Of a stretch of DNA of 64,000 nt, positions 56,086 to 64,000 are shown piece by piece (positions within the stretch are counted from its first letter, which is position 1; the number at the start of each line of letters is the position of its first letter). The stretch is taken from positions 1 to 64,000 of the forward strand of contig JUEB01000009.1 in NCBI GenBank assembly GCA_000802095.1, written 5' to 3'. The DNA is from Peptococcaceae bacterium BICA1-7 (lineage in GTDB: Bacteria; Bacillota; Desulfotomaculia; Desulfotomaculales; Desulfocucumaceae). The translations under genes and the position numbers were made by a program. The notes under the pieces were generated by a model that saw only the letters and a list, made by a program, of their open reading frames with translations, was not told where the DNA came from and made no database searches.

Positions 56086-58782
56086 TTACACCACCTCACT
56101 ATAGTCGATTTCCATGACTGTGATGGCCACCGTTTTAGCCCCATAAATCTCATCCTTTACTGGCAAAGAGGAGATAATGCCAAATACTTTCCGGCTGGCG
56201 CCATCTCTGTAACATATTGTCCCCTTTAACTTGACCAGGGCATCCAGGGCCTCATAATCCCCGGACCCGTTGACACATAGCAGAGTGGCGCTGGGGTTTT
56301 CAGTTTCCGCTTCGCCCCACCGGACGACCGGCCTTGCCCTCCCCGCAAACTGCAAAAACTCTGCCTCCGCCTGCCATCCATGGCCCCGTTCCTGACCGTC
56401 ACGCTGATAATTATGCGCCGTCCCTGCCGGGCTGGCTACATCGTGGAGCCATATGCCGATCAGGGTTATGGACTCGCTCACCATGCCGCTGGTGCTGGAT
56501 GTACCGTTGTCTGCATAGCTAACCACCCGGTAATCATAGGTAACGCCCGACTCCACTGTGTAGTCATCATATGTCCCATCATTGGCAAGGCCTATGACTA
56601 TCCGGGTCCAGGTGCTTTCACTGTGTTTTTTACGGTACAGGTCGTTACTGGTGACCGTTGGCTCTGTCCCTTGTGGCGCCGGGTTGTTAATTGCTATATT
56701 AATGTATCCGGCTTGGTCTGTCATGGTCAAAATAGCCAGTGCCGGGGGTGTATAACTTACAGTAACTGCCTTTGTTGCCCAGTCACCCCAAAGGGTAGTG
56801 CTGTCCTGATATTTGACTTTGAGGATGTAACTTGCCCCGTTAACCAGGTCAATGCCGCAGGTAACAGCCATATTTATGCTTACGACTGGTCCGGTATCCC
56901 ACACCACATTGCTAAGGCTGTCCAGTACTTGCACCTGATAGGCCGTTTGGTCTATACTGGTCCATGAAATAACCGGCCTTGCCACGGGTACGGGGTCGGG
57001 GGGCGCGTCAATAGTCAGTGTGGATGGTGCATCCGCTGCAGTAAATACAGCCTGCTGGGACCATGGGGAGACAAGGCCACCCTTGTCATAGCACCTAACT
57101 TTCCAAGTAATATCACCCGCTGGGAATGTCCCTGAATTAATGTCTCTGTACTCATTGGCACTGACTGCGCCGTTTATCTCGTTCCACGTGGTCCCGGCGT
57201 CACTGCTCCAGTGCAGGTCATATTTTGTTTGGTAATCGCCACTGTTCGGGTCGTTAAACTGCCAGGAAAGCCGATGGATAGTTGTCCGATCAATCATATC
57301 ACTGGCGGGGTCTAAGTTGGTAGGGGCCTCCGGGGCTACGTTGTGCGTGACCGTGAAAACCCCGTCTGACTGGTCATATGCGCCATACCTGACACCGTCA
57401 TAGGCCCGGATGCGGATCAGGCACTGGCTACCTTCCGTCACGCCGGAAAAGTCATGCTCGTATGATGTTGCCCCGGCTGTGGTCAGGGCCACAATATCAG
57501 TCCAGTTAGATCCATTATCCGGTGAATACTGAATGTGGTACTGTATAAGGTTCTGGGCTACCTCAGTTGATGTTGACGGGTTCCATGTAATTAAAAAGGT
57601 CGGGTCAATGTCTGTCTGAATCGACTCCCCGCCGTTGGGATCTGTGAGTACCGGAACCGTAGGCGGGGTTGAATAAATCACAGATAAATAGGGCTTGTTT
57701 GAAGCGTCCTCTGAGTCGTTAAAAACAGCCGATTGAGATCCGACACAACCGTCACAAACAAGTTTCCATCCGTAGTTGTTTATAGCACCGCTAACCATTC
57801 TCTGGACACTGCTGGCTAAATCTAGATATTCCCATCCAGTTGAAGATTCTATGTATTCGGTGTCAAGCTTTGTGCTGTCGTGTGATGGCGGTGGATAACT
57901 GGTCTCGTCCCACGTTGATGTGATTTCATAGGCAGCGACATCAGGCCCAGCCCAAGAATTGTTTACATAGAGGTATAGCTTAGCACTTGATATATCGGCA
58001 TCTAAAGGTATACTCGAAAGGTCCAACCGTATGCCTGACGTTTCAAATGAACCCGAAATCCCAAGGCTATCATACACAGTCTCAGCATATGTGTTCCATT
58101 TGGCATCAATAACCGCAGTGTTGCCAGGGTTCAGTGTGACGGTAGTAGGGTCAACCCTCACCGGATAAACCGCCTCATCTGCCAGCCACCTGACATCAGG
58201 GGTAAAAACTATAGCCTGCCCGTCATAATCAACGCTGACCTTACCCTGCTGCCCTGCCCGGTCCACCATGTAGGGGGCCGGGATTTTGCCAACCTCCTGG
58301 CCCTCGGCATAGAATACCGCCTCGTTGTTACCAATCCATACACTGCAGCCTGTCAACTCCACAGGAAAAGCAAAGCTCTCCGGGTGTCCCGGAGCTTTTA
58401 AAAGGATATCGCTCTTTATGCCCCGGTCAGTGTTGACATACTCCAGGTCAGTATTTTCCCACGCCTCGTTTATGGTGGCCCTGTTCGCGCTAATACCCGG
58501 CGCTCCCGGCAGGGTATAGTCAATATAAACCTGCTTTGCAAAGCCAAAACGGAGTCTGTTGTTATCGTAGAATCTCAGGTGGTGCTGTTGTTTTTTTGCC
58601 TTTTGCCCAAAGCCCGCTTCAAGCTCAAAAGCCGTGTCAACGGTCTGGAGTTCTCCGGTGTCCGGGTCCTCATAGTGCTGGTCGTGGATGGTAAGGACGG
58701 CCATAATCTTGCCGTTATCCAGCCGGTAGTGCTTTGCCTTTTTAGTCCGTAGACTCGTTAGTTCTTCAAGGATATTAGCCAA
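56086..58782 (-). CDS. tail protein with DNRLRE and fibronectin type III domains
   Basis: The 898-residue protein has a leading region (DQHYEDPDTGELQTVDTAFE), a DNRLRE-type beta domain with TWDETSYPPPSHD and LDLSSIPLDADISSAKLYLY, then three or so FN3-like repeats (for example LIQYHIQYSPDNGSNWTDIV and YQTKYDLHWSSDAGTTWNEI) and a C-terminal beta domain. Such proteins occur at tails of phages of endospore formers and probably bind carbohydrate. The TTG start overlaps the tape measure stop. Confidence 0.82.
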   Translation of the reverse strand: MANILEELTSLRTKKAKHYRLDNGKIMAVLTIHDQHYEDPDTGELQTVDTAFELEAGFGQKAKKQQHHLRFYDNNRLRFGFAKQVYIDYTLPGAPGISANRATINEAWENTDLEYVNTDRGIKSDILLKAPGHPESFAFPVELTGCSVWIGNNEAVFYAEGQEVGKIPAPYMVDRAGQQGKVSVDYDGQAIVFTPDVRWLADEAVYPVRVDPTTVTLNPGNTAVIDAKWNTYAETVYDSLGISGSFETSGIRLDLSSIPLDADISSAKLYLYVNNSWAGPDVAAYEITSTWDETSYPPPSHDSTKLDTEYIESSTGWEYLDLASSVQRMVSGAINNYGWKLVCDGCVGSQSAVFNDSEDASNKPYLSVIYSTPPTVPVLTDPNGGESIQTDIDPTFLITWNPSTSTEVAQNLIQYHIQYSPDNGSNWTDIVALTTAGATSYEHDFSGVTEGSQCLIRIRAYDGVRYGAYDQSDGVFTVTHNVAPEAPTNLDPASDMIDRTTIHRLSWQFNDPNSGDYQTKYDLHWSSDAGTTWNEINGAVSANEYRDINSGTFPAGDITWKVRCYDKGGLVSPWSQQAVFTAADAPSTLTIDAPPDPVPVARPVISWTSIDQTAYQVQVLDSLSNVVWDTGPVVSINMAVTCGIDLVNGASYILKVKYQDSTTLWGDWATKAVTVSYTPPALAILTMTDQAGYINIAINNPAPQGTEPTVTSNDLYRKKHSESTWTRIVIGLANDGTYDDYTVESGVTYDYRVVSYADNGTSSTSGMVSESITLIGIWLHDVASPAGTAHNYQRDGQERGHGWQAEAEFLQFAGRARPVVRWGEAETENPSATLLCVNGSGDYEALDALVKLKGTICYRDGASRKVFGIISSLPVKDEIYGAKTVAITVMEIDYSEVV

Positions 58783-61700
58783 CCGATACCACCACCTTCC
58801 CCATGCCCCGGGCTGTCTGTTTTATCCGGGAGAAAAAGTCCACAACATCACGCATTTCCTTTATGTCCCTGGCCGGGATTTCAACTTTTTCAATGTAGTA
58901 GTTGTCACCGCCAAATCTTCCCGCTTTTGAGAGTACGGCTTCAAATGTATCCTCCATCATCTGAACGGGGGTTATGATCTCCGGTCGAGCCGCAGCCGTT
59001 TCAGCTACCTCAAAAAGCCCCAATGTCGGCTTTGTGTATACACCACCAGTTGCATGGCCATGAACCACGTCCTCCCAGTTATCCCAGCCACCGGCTTCGT
59101 CTACGCCTACTTGCCCGTCACCATTGGCGTCCAGGTTGCCATTACCAGGCACAACTCCGCCAGGGGGTACTCCATCGGGCCAACCATCGTTATCATTGTC
59201 CGATAAATCCGGGCTGTGGCCTCCGCCACCACCATCGTAATCGCCGGGAACTATCCATCCTTCCGGGATGTCAGCAGGCCAATCGACATAGACGGGGATT
59301 ACTACAGGATTTGCGGCTGCCTGTACCTTTAAGCCGTCAATCTCGGCCAAAACATCCGCACAGAGTTGGATGATTGTTTGCAGGACGGTTTGCATGGCTG
59401 AGGTAACTGTTCCGCCTCCAGCCTCGACACCACCAGCGAGACCTTCCGCAACTCCTTCGCCAAACCGATGCATAACCTGAGATGGGGAATGTATTTCAAG
59501 GGTATTCTGCACTGCCCCAATTGCATTATTAGCAAGATTAGCCGCTGAACCACTGACCAGCCCAGCGCCTGCATCCATGCCCTCGGAAAAGCCCTCCGCT
59601 GTCTCATAACCCTTAACTACAAATCCCGGCCTGGCATAGCCTAATTTAGCCATTACTGTGGTAAGCCAGGCATCAAAACTCCTGATATTATCATCAAAAC
59701 CAGACTTTATTGCGTTGAACATAGACGAAAACATTGATTTAATTTCACCGGTTTCCCAGTCAACAGCATTGATATGTTCACTGGCTTGGGCCTGAGCCTC
59801 ACCCACTACTTTTAAATGCATGTCCTGGGCCGCTTTTACCGTGTTATCCTTGACCGTAATAGCGGCAGCTATGAGTTTTTGAGCCTCGTCAGCACTTATG
59901 GCTCCTCTTTCATCGCGCTGCCTGATAATCTCCGCTATCGTTCTGTTGGCCGTTTCCTCGGCGGCTCTTATGGTCTCGTCCTTTATTTTTATACTGTTTG
60001 CCACAACCGCAGCGGCTTCCTGAGCAGTTATTTCTTCATGCTGCTGGGCCATGCGCTCAAGAATGATCTTTGACTCTACTTCACCCTGAGACAGTGCCCG
60101 TATACCTTCATTGACCATGGCCTGCTGGATTGCCACAATATCATTCTTTTCCTGTTCGGTTAAGGCGCGTCTTTCGCTGGCCGCAGCTTCAAGGATTTGC
60201 TTTATAGCTGCTTCACTGTTCTGTGTGGCCGAGATTTTAGCCTGGCCGGTCTCCTGTATTTTAGCCAGTATCTCAGCTTCATTCTGCTGAGTGAGAGCCC
60301 CACTCTCGGCAAAAAACTGGCGCATGGAGGCCAGGGATTCCTGGTTTTGCTGCTGCATAGCCGCTACGACCTGGTCCTTCATGCCGGTAAAGTTCTTTAC
60401 AATACCATCAGCAGCCTCTTTTGACACAGCTTGGCCTGACCAGTTAAGCTGATTCAGCGCAGTAGTAGCTTGAGTATTCAAATCGAGAAAGGCCGTAACA
60501 GCTTTCTGTGTTGCTTCGCTTACCTTGCCTCCAAACAGATCAACCTGGACCGCATCCTCCGATAGCTTATAGGCAATCAATCCCAATGCTGCAACAGCAA
60601 TACCGACAGGTCCAGTAAGAGCAGAAAGGGCTGTTCCCAAAGCACCAAAAGATATTCCGGACGTAGCCGCAGCTGCCCCTGCAGTCGTGGCAGCCCCTAC
60701 CGACAGACCGAGCGCTCCGGTTAATGTTGTAAAGCCAGCTGTAATGGTGGGCAAAGAACCTATCAAAAGTAGTATTGGACCACTTATTAATGCAAATCCA
60801 GCCGCTACTGCACTGGCAACTGCAGCCGTTGTTTTCATCGACTCAGGTAATTGATTGAATCTGCTTATAACCTCAGATATGCCATCAGCAACTACCCTAA
60901 TAGCCGGGGCCAATGCGGACCCTATACTGATAGCCGCACCTTCCAGGGAGGACGAAAGCTGATCCATACTACCCTTGAGGTTATCCTGCATTATCTTTGC
61001 TGTTTCAGCTGCGGCCCCTCCGCTGTTTTTTAACTTGCTTGTATAGTTTTCAAAAGCGACAGCGCCCTGCTCAATTAGGACCATCATCCCACTAACCGCT
61101 TCAGTCCCAAATATGGTGGCCAGGGTCTGAGCTTTCTGTGCTTCGGTCATGCCGGAAAGCTTGGTTTCAAACTGCCCAATGATGTCGCCCATGGGCCTCA
61201 TCTTGCCACCGCTGTCGGTAATTGAAATACCAAGGCTATCAAGAGCCGCCGCCGCTTCTTTTGGCGGATCAATCAGGCGGAGCATAGCAGACCTTAGAGT
61301 GGTGCCGCTTTGCTCCCCCTTAATCCCCGCGTTACCCATTTCCACCATTGCGGCGCTGACTTCTTCCAGGGATATCCCCAAGGATGCGGCAACAGGGGCC
61401 GCGTATTTAAATCCATAGGCCATATCCTGTACGCCCAGGGCTGACATATTCGCAGCAGCAGCCAAGACATCGGCTACATGGCCGGCCTGGGATGCCTCAA
61501 GGCCGAAGGTGTTAAGGGCACTCCCCATAGTCTCGGCAACGAGGGCCATGTCCTCTCCGGACGCAGCAGCCGCAGCCAGTACCCCCGGCATTGCGGCAAC
61601 AATATCATTGGAATTCATACCAGCAGCGGCTAATTCTTGCATGCCTCCTGCAGCTTGGGATGCCGAAAACTGTGTAGTACTGCCCAGTTCCAAGGCCTTC

Positions 61701-62311
61701 TGCCGAAGGGCATCAAACTCGTCACCCACTGCGCCGGAGAGGGCTGCAACTTTAGACATTTGGGCATCAAAATCCATGGCGATTTTTGCGGTCCCACCCA
61801 GAGCAAGGGCAAGGCCTGCGCCAAAGGCCATAAGAGATGTGCCAATTCCTTGTAGTTTGGGTCCAATTTGTTCAAGACTTGTTCCTGTCCTATTGGCAGA
61901 GTTTGCTTGTTCTTCCAATTGGTTATTAACTCGGCGCAGTTCACCCTCCATCTGCGCCTCGGCTTCTCTTGCCCTAGCCAATCGGACTTCAAGACGTTGG
62001 GTAGCGTCAGCATCTGCCCCTCTTACGGCGACACTTCTTTCATACGCCGTATTTAAGGCGGCAAGATAATTCCTTTGTTCCGCTAATTTTCGACTTAAGA
62101 AATCTTGCTTAAGACCTAATCTTTCCGTGGCGGATGCGTTATCGTCAAGCCTCGCTGTAGCCGCTCCGAATTCGGCCTGCAAAATCTGCATTTGCCTACT
62201 GGTTTCTCTGCCAACTTGAGATAGATTCTGCCTCGCCTCGTTGAGGGCTTCTGTGAGCCCCGTAGTATCTAAGTCGAGCCGGACATTTAATTGACCGACA
62301 TCAGACGACAT
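58775..62311 (-). CDS. phage tail tape measure protein
   Basis: The 1178-residue protein from ATG 62311 (GGCAGGTGG upstream) starts with a long coiled coil, then the TP901-family core (AGMNSNDIVAAMPGVLAAAA, SALGVQDMAYGFKYAAPVAA, EMGNAGIKGEQSGTTLRSAM), two hydrophobic segments near residues 510-560, and long helical repeats with AAAxxVKDxTI-like words. It sets tail length and leaves the tube during injection. A Ca-binding-like insert, DANGDGQVGVDE (EF-hand loop) after DNDNDGWPDG, lies about 110 residues from the end, which is unusual. Confidence 0.93.
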   Translation of the reverse strand: MSSDVGQLNVRLDLDTTGLTEALNEARQNLSQVGRETSRQMQILQAEFGAATARLDDNASATERLGLKQDFLSRKLAEQRNYLAALNTAYERSVAVRGADADATQRLEVRLARAREAEAQMEGELRRVNNQLEEQANSANRTGTSLEQIGPKLQGIGTSLMAFGAGLALALGGTAKIAMDFDAQMSKVAALSGAVGDEFDALRQKALELGSTTQFSASQAAGGMQELAAAGMNSNDIVAAMPGVLAAAAASGEDMALVAETMGSALNTFGLEASQAGHVADVLAAAANMSALGVQDMAYGFKYAAPVAASLGISLEEVSAAMVEMGNAGIKGEQSGTTLRSAMLRLIDPPKEAAAALDSLGISITDSGGKMRPMGDIIGQFETKLSGMTEAQKAQTLATIFGTEAVSGMMVLIEQGAVAFENYTSKLKNSGGAAAETAKIMQDNLKGSMDQLSSSLEGAAISIGSALAPAIRVVADGISEVISRFNQLPESMKTTAAVASAVAAGFALISGPILLLIGSLPTITAGFTTLTGALGLSVGAATTAGAAAATSGISFGALGTALSALTGPVGIAVAALGLIAYKLSEDAVQVDLFGGKVSEATQKAVTAFLDLNTQATTALNQLNWSGQAVSKEAADGIVKNFTGMKDQVVAAMQQQNQESLASMRQFFAESGALTQQNEAEILAKIQETGQAKISATQNSEAAIKQILEAAASERRALTEQEKNDIVAIQQAMVNEGIRALSQGEVESKIILERMAQQHEEITAQEAAAVVANSIKIKDETIRAAEETANRTIAEIIRQRDERGAISADEAQKLIAAAITVKDNTVKAAQDMHLKVVGEAQAQASEHINAVDWETGEIKSMFSSMFNAIKSGFDDNIRSFDAWLTTVMAKLGYARPGFVVKGYETAEGFSEGMDAGAGLVSGSAANLANNAIGAVQNTLEIHSPSQVMHRFGEGVAEGLAGGVEAGGGTVTSAMQTVLQTIIQLCADVLAEIDGLKVQAAANPVVIPVYVDWPADIPEGWIVPGDYDGGGGGHSPDLSDNDNDGWPDGVPPGGVVPGNGNLDANGDGQVGVDEAGGWDNWEDVVHGHATGGVYTKPTLGLFEVAETAAARPEIITPVQMMEDTFEAVLSKAGRFGGDNYYIEKVEIPARDIKEMRDVVDFFSRIKQTARGMGKVVVSVG

Positions 62312-62350
62312 CTGTAACCACCTGCCTTTAGGCATAGCAAAAGCCCTGGC

Positions 62351-62692
62351 TTATCCACCGGGGCTCTTGCTATTTACAACCTTTCCACCGAACGCTTTAT
62401 TCAGCGCAATTATTATGTTTTTATGATCAGTGGGAGTTTGCTTTTTCTGTTGCTTTTTCTCACCCATAAACTTATCAAAACTTGGGTATTTCTTTGCGTG
62501 GTAGGCCTGACGGTTCAGGGCGCCAATGTGCCAAACCAGCCACTTCATTCTTTGGAGGTCTAATTTTTTTTCACGCCAGTACCCTTCGATCATATACAGG
62601 ATTTCTACCGAAGTCATATCGTAAAGCTGTGTCGGGGCCATGCGAAGAGGGCCAGCCAGCTCAATTACTTTTCGCCAGTTGGCCCCTTCTTG
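62351..62692 (-). CDS. phage tail assembly chaperone, GT-type frameshift extension
   Basis: The frame encodes 113 residues after the slip site; the usual annotated part starts at ATG 62641 (MAPTQLYDMTSVEILYMIEG), containing RMKWLVWHIGALNRQAYHAK. In the -1 frame of the previous gene it joins codon by codon from CAA at 62692, with 17 codons before that ATG. It would be made as a 206-residue G-GT fusion. It precedes the tape measure gene, the classical position. Confidence 0.82.
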   Translation of the reverse strand, partial: QEGANWRKVIELAGPLRMAPTQLYDMTSVEILYMIEGYWREKKLDLQRMKWLVWHIGALNRQAYHAKKYPSFDKFMGEKKQQKKQTPTDHKNIIIALNKAFGGKVVNSKSPGG

Positions 62693-62970
62693 TTTTTTCC
62701 CGTGAACTCCTTAAGAGCTTCAGTTACTTTTTTACTGACATAATCAAGGCCAGCCTCTTCTATAAAGTCACCTACTTGCTCAAGGGTAAGCATTTTATCC
62801 TCGTGGTGTAATCCAGCCCAGAGCATCGCTCTAATCTCTCTTACACCTGCGTTCTTAGCGTTAACCTGCGTCACAGGCCTGCATATTATCTCCTCGGCGA
62901 GAACTAAGGCGTTTATACCTAAGCGCAGGTTCCTTGGCTTGTCAAGTTCAATAACAATAAACGGTTTCAT
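62665..62970 (-). CDS. phage tail assembly chaperone, G-type
   Basis: The 101-residue protein starts MKPFIVIELDKPRNLRLGIN and has helical segments VREIRAMLWAGLHHEDKMLT and VGDFIEEAGLDYVSKKVTEA. It sits between the tail tube and tape measure genes and carries the slippery heptamer in its last ten codons. G-type proteins keep the tape measure in solution before tail assembly. Confidence 0.85.
   Translation of the reverse strand: MKPFIVIELDKPRNLRLGINALVLAEEIICRPVTQVNAKNAGVREIRAMLWAGLHHEDKMLTLEQVGDFIEEAGLDYVSKKVTEALKEFTGKNKKGPTGEK
62692..62698 (-). other. -1 ribosomal frameshift site A AAA AAC
   Basis: The 0-frame codons are GGA AAA AAC AAG, so A AAA AAC is in X XXY YYZ phase. After slippage the ribosome reads CAA GAA GGG into the GT frame with no stop. 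This is the classical arrangement of lambda-like G/GT tail chaperones. Confidence 0.82.
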
Positions 62971-62983
62971 ATGCTACCTCCTA

Positions 62984-63427
62984 TTAAGTTCCCGGGGTCA
63001 ATGTAGGCTGGCCGGATATCTTCAGTGCGGCTGAAAAGCCAAGGACACCGTCTGCCGGGTGCGAAAATTCCAGAGATTTGACCTTGGCTGCAAAAGTCCA
63101 TTTGGATTTATTTGCATCCAGTTCGGCATCGGGCAGCAAGATTTGATAATTACTCACTGTACCAGCATTGAAGTCTGTAATCATCTGTGCATGAGTTGTT
63201 TCCTTGGGTACGAAATTCCCATCAATGGAAATCTCACCGCCATCCTTTAAACCGGCTACATACTCCCGCCACCCATTTGAGTCCATGGATGTGACGTCGA
63301 TGTCTTCAGACTCGAGCTGGGGACCGCCAATCTCCGTAATTTCCGCAAGAGTGGTAAAAACCTCAGTAGGGGTAGCACCGTTACCACGCTGAAATAGAGT
63401 GCCTGATGCATGAATGGCCTGGGTCAT
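62984..63427 (-). CDS. phage major tail tube protein
   Basis: The 147-residue protein starts TQAIHASGTLFQRGNGATPT and contains the tail-tube pattern EIGGPQLESEDIDVTSMDSN, GGEISIDGNFVPKETTHAQM and KSLEFSHPADGVLGFSAALK. It is typical of long-tailed phage tube proteins of the TP901-1/lambda gpV type and forms the non-contractile tube. It should not be confused with the gp19-like tube of the injection system. Confidence 0.88.
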   Translation of the reverse strand: MTQAIHASGTLFQRGNGATPTEVFTTLAEITEIGGPQLESEDIDVTSMDSNGWREYVAGLKDGGEISIDGNFVPKETTHAQMITDFNAGTVSNYQILLPDAELDANKSKWTFAAKVKSLEFSHPADGVLGFSAALKISGQPTLTPGT

Positions 63428-63440
63428 TTATCATTCCTCC

Positions 63441-63776
63441 TTATATCGATATCGCCGCCACAGTTACATCTGCAACTGCGGAGTAGGTTACACTTACCAG
63501 TCCAGCGCCGTCATTGAACCGCTTTTGCGCAAACGGGCCGATCCAACGCTCCTGGCCTGCCGGGACTGCCACGTCCAGATCATGGTCGAATCCCTGATCA
63601 CATTCTGTCTGTGAATTTACTGTCACTGTAACAGATCCGACACTACCGTTCTTGACGGCTAAAAAAGTCTTGCCGCCTGCGGCATTCGGAAAGTTATTCC
63701 CGGTTGCATCGGCGGCAGTAAAACTTGGGTTTAACCCGGTAGCCGCCACACTTTGAACAGCTAATGTAGTTGCCAT
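63441..63776 (-). CDS. unknown phage structural protein, head or tail
   Basis: The 111-residue protein is Ala/Val/Thr-rich with beta strands (KTFLAVKNGSVGSVTVTVNS) and a QERWIGPFAQKRFND segment, resembling head decoration or minor capsid proteins. It lies between tail completion and tail tube genes. The role is inferred from position and composition. Confidence 0.6.
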   Translation of the reverse strand: MATTLAVQSVAATGLNPSFTAADATGNNFPNAAGGKTFLAVKNGSVGSVTVTVNSQTECDQGFDHDLDVAVPAGQERWIGPFAQKRFNDGAGLVSVTYSAVADVTVAAISI

Positions 63777-63798
63777 TTTTACCTCCTATAGTTTTTTT

Positions 63799-64000
63799 CT
63801 AACCGTGCCATATAAAGAAATCAACCGACACAATAAAGAGACCGGTTTCTTCTTCGTATAGGTCGGTTTCATTTTGGAAAAATGCCGCCTTCACATTGTC
63901 TGCCCCTGGCCAGGCCTCCAGAGCCGCAGTTACTTGGTCAGCTACCGCCTTGGCCTCAGGGTAAGTTTCAGCAATGCCAGACACCTGCATCCGGGGGCGC
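63799..64000 (-). CDS. tail completion protein (DUF3168-like), partial
   Basis: The frame is open to the window edge; an ATG at 63990 is internal rather than the true start. The visible C-terminal part (about 67 residues) reads MQVSGIAETYPEAKAVADQV, then LEAWPGADNVKAAFFQNETD and FIVSVDFFIWHG, typical of the DUF3168 tail completion family. The N-terminus lies beyond base 64000. Confidence 0.75.
   Translation of the reverse strand, partial: RPRMQVSGIAETYPEAKAVADQVTAALEAWPGADNVKAAFFQNETDLYEEETGLFIVSVDFFIWHG

Noticed and set aside
44204-64000. An integrase for the accessory region
   Set aside because: No tyrosine or serine recombinase pattern is present in any frame I read; it may lie right of the window.

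Overview
The window looks like chromosome of a Gram-positive anaerobe, most likely a clostridial bacterium of the Peptococcaceae/Desulfotomaculum type. This is inferred from an RNase J gene, AGGAGG-type ribosome binding sites, frequent GTG and TTG starts, a lactate permease and an anion symporter, and was not checked against any database.

Bases 1-9400 carry part of a contractile injection system of the extracellular (eCIS, Afp/PVC-like) type. Reading on the minus strand it runs Pvc16-like DUF4255 protein, an Ig/carboxypeptidase-regulatory-like protein, sheath, first tube protein, a short assembly-chaperone-like protein with a DUF6760-type extension, second tube protein, and then a large protein that leaves the window at base 1. 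That last gene has 680 open codons here, and its visible end consists of 86-89 residue tandem repeats. A two-domain AAA+ ATPase of the Afp15 type is divergent on the plus strand. The DUF6760-type protein has no usable start codon but is in the -1 frame of the gene before it, at a perfect U UUU UUA slippery heptamer, so it is probably made by programmed frameshifting.

Bases 9400-44200 are chromosomal genes: a PspC protein; a KdpDE-like two-component system divergent from a KimA-like potassium importer; a lactate permease; two unknown genes; a DASS anion symporter and an ArsB/NhaD-type transporter; a two-component system followed by a lipoprotein and a MacAB/TolC-like export operon; a ferritin-like protein; a glycosyltransferase; a methyltransferase; peptide chain release factor 3; an excisionase-type HTH protein with RNase J; an operon of hydrolase, phosphofructokinase, FmdE-like and radical SAM proteins; UPF0182; and a GalT-like protein. 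The block ends with a tRNA-Trp gene behind a strong promoter.

Bases 44204-64000 are accessory DNA that begins immediately after the tRNA 3' end and leaves the window on the right. The left part holds divergent XRE repressors, a small FtsK/replication-relaxation module like those of integrative elements, more XRE proteins, an AT-rich two-gene cargo (unknown 195-residue protein plus XRE-ImmA/IrrE protease) behind four iterated operators, and a 40-residue hydrophobic/basic peptide unit with a palindromic operator and a possible antisense RNA. The right part (52.2-64 kb, minus strand) is the late operon of a long-tailed phage: tail completion, tail tube, G/GT chaperones with an A AAA AAC frameshift site, tape measure, hub, DNRLRE/FN3 tail protein, collar fibre, XhlA, holins and endolysin, ending at an intrinsic terminator. 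No integrase is visible.
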